From contig USFC01000018.1 of NCBI GenBank assembly GCA_900553865.1, positions 1 through 22,640 of the forward strand: 22,640 nucleotides of DNA. Direction: 5' to 3'. The notes beneath the pieces are model-generated. The model had not been told where the DNA came from and did no database searches. It saw only the letters and a program-made list of their open reading frames with translations. Positions within the stretch are counted from its first letter, which is position 1. Every line of letters starts with the position of its first letter. The position numbers were made by a program, and so were the translations under genes. Below, one piece after another: positions 22,355-22,640 of the stretch. This DNA comes from an uncultured Clostridium sp. GTDB taxonomy: Bacteria; Bacillota; Clostridia; TANB77; CAG-508.

Positions 22355-22640
22355 CTATAATTTTTTTGATTTCACTGCCTGCCTTAAGGTCATTCCTTAA
22401 ATTATTCAGCCAGTAGTTATGCTCCTTTGACAGCTTTGGGACTATGACAAGCTGTATTGGGATGGCATCCCCGATGAGGTAGTATATGCCGCTGTCTTCC
22501 TGTTCCACTGCCATCTTCTGGTGATTTGTACTCTATGATATTGTACTGCCGGAAGACGCTCCCGATATTCTTTTTGAGCTTTACATGTTTTTCATTTTTG
22601 ACCAGCACATCGATCTGCATTGGCTTTTTTGAGATGAGAT
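22347..22640 (-). pseudogene. Rpn-like PD-(D/E)XK nuclease-family pseudogene with internal deletion
   Basis: From the right edge the frame reads SKKPMQIDVLVKNEKHVKLK and KNIGSVFRQYNIIEYKSPED: the D of QIDVLV and the E-x-K of IIEYKSP are the PD-(D/E)XK active-site pattern. It then runs into nonsense and stops at 22417. In another frame MAVEQEDSGIYYLIGDAIPI, QLVIVPKLSKEHNYWLNNLR and NDLKAGSEIKKIIEW follow and stop at 22347; this is the C-terminal part of the same family. The middle (about 60-100 residues) is missing and the frame is shifted, so it is dead. It is GC-richer than its neighbours. The family is common in Lachnospiraceae (from memory). Confidence 0.65.

Noticed and set aside
1..22640. 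tRNA, rRNA or intact prophage genes
   Set aside because: No such sequence was recognised anywhere in the window.

Overview
The window comes from a low-GC Gram-positive bacterium (Bacillota, most likely Clostridia). The first 14.6 kb is very AT-rich and carries PolC-type DNA polymerase III, a T-box riboswitch on a single-chain glycyl-tRNA synthetase gene, A+G-rich ribosome binding sites and the pyrH-frr-uppS-cdsA-rseP-polC gene order typical of that phylum. Nearly every gene is on the minus strand, so transcription runs from high to low coordinates.

Positions 1-1936 hold the start of glycyl-tRNA synthetase with its promoter, T-box leader and terminator. Next come a dense cluster of DnaA boxes (1121-1224), a small DUF1294 membrane protein and a short array of GTCCCC-containing repeats. 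Positions 1936-13682 form one long operon in the order pyrH, a DUF2207-like membrane protein, frr, uppS, cdsA, rseP, a 543-residue coiled-coil protein and polC. It joins nucleotide, translation, undecaprenyl-phosphate and phospholipid, membrane-proteolysis and replication functions. dxr, usually between cdsA and rseP, and rpsB-tsf, usually before pyrH, are absent. PolC is longer than usual because its OB-fold domain is present twice in tandem. A YgjP/DUF45-type metallopeptidase gene with its own promoter and terminator precedes pyrH.

Positions 14745-22640 are an accessory region of a different kind: a row of small modules from polymorphic-toxin systems. At least five C-terminal toxin tips, without the large N-terminal carrier, each sit directly before a small gene that is probably its immunity gene. 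One tip is a YwqJ-like deaminase; the others are unclassified. The partners include an ankyrin-repeat protein, and SUKH-1, SUKH-3 and PoNi-type immunity genes follow nearby. Many toxin tips are broken by single-base frameshifts or cut short, whereas most immunity genes are open, as expected of an immunity array kept after the toxins decayed. GC-richer fragments (around 18662-18741, 19860-20430 and 22360-22640), an IS110 transposase scrap and a PD-(D/E)XK (Rpn-like) pseudogene show repeated recombination.

The most unusual structural signal is a repeat of about 120 bp with a long imperfect inverted repeat. It occurs twice (17020-17140 and 20536-20660), each time directly after an immunity gene and in the same orientation. 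It could be a cassette boundary, a recombination site or a shared 3' RNA structure. All function calls come from reading the sequence; no database search was run.
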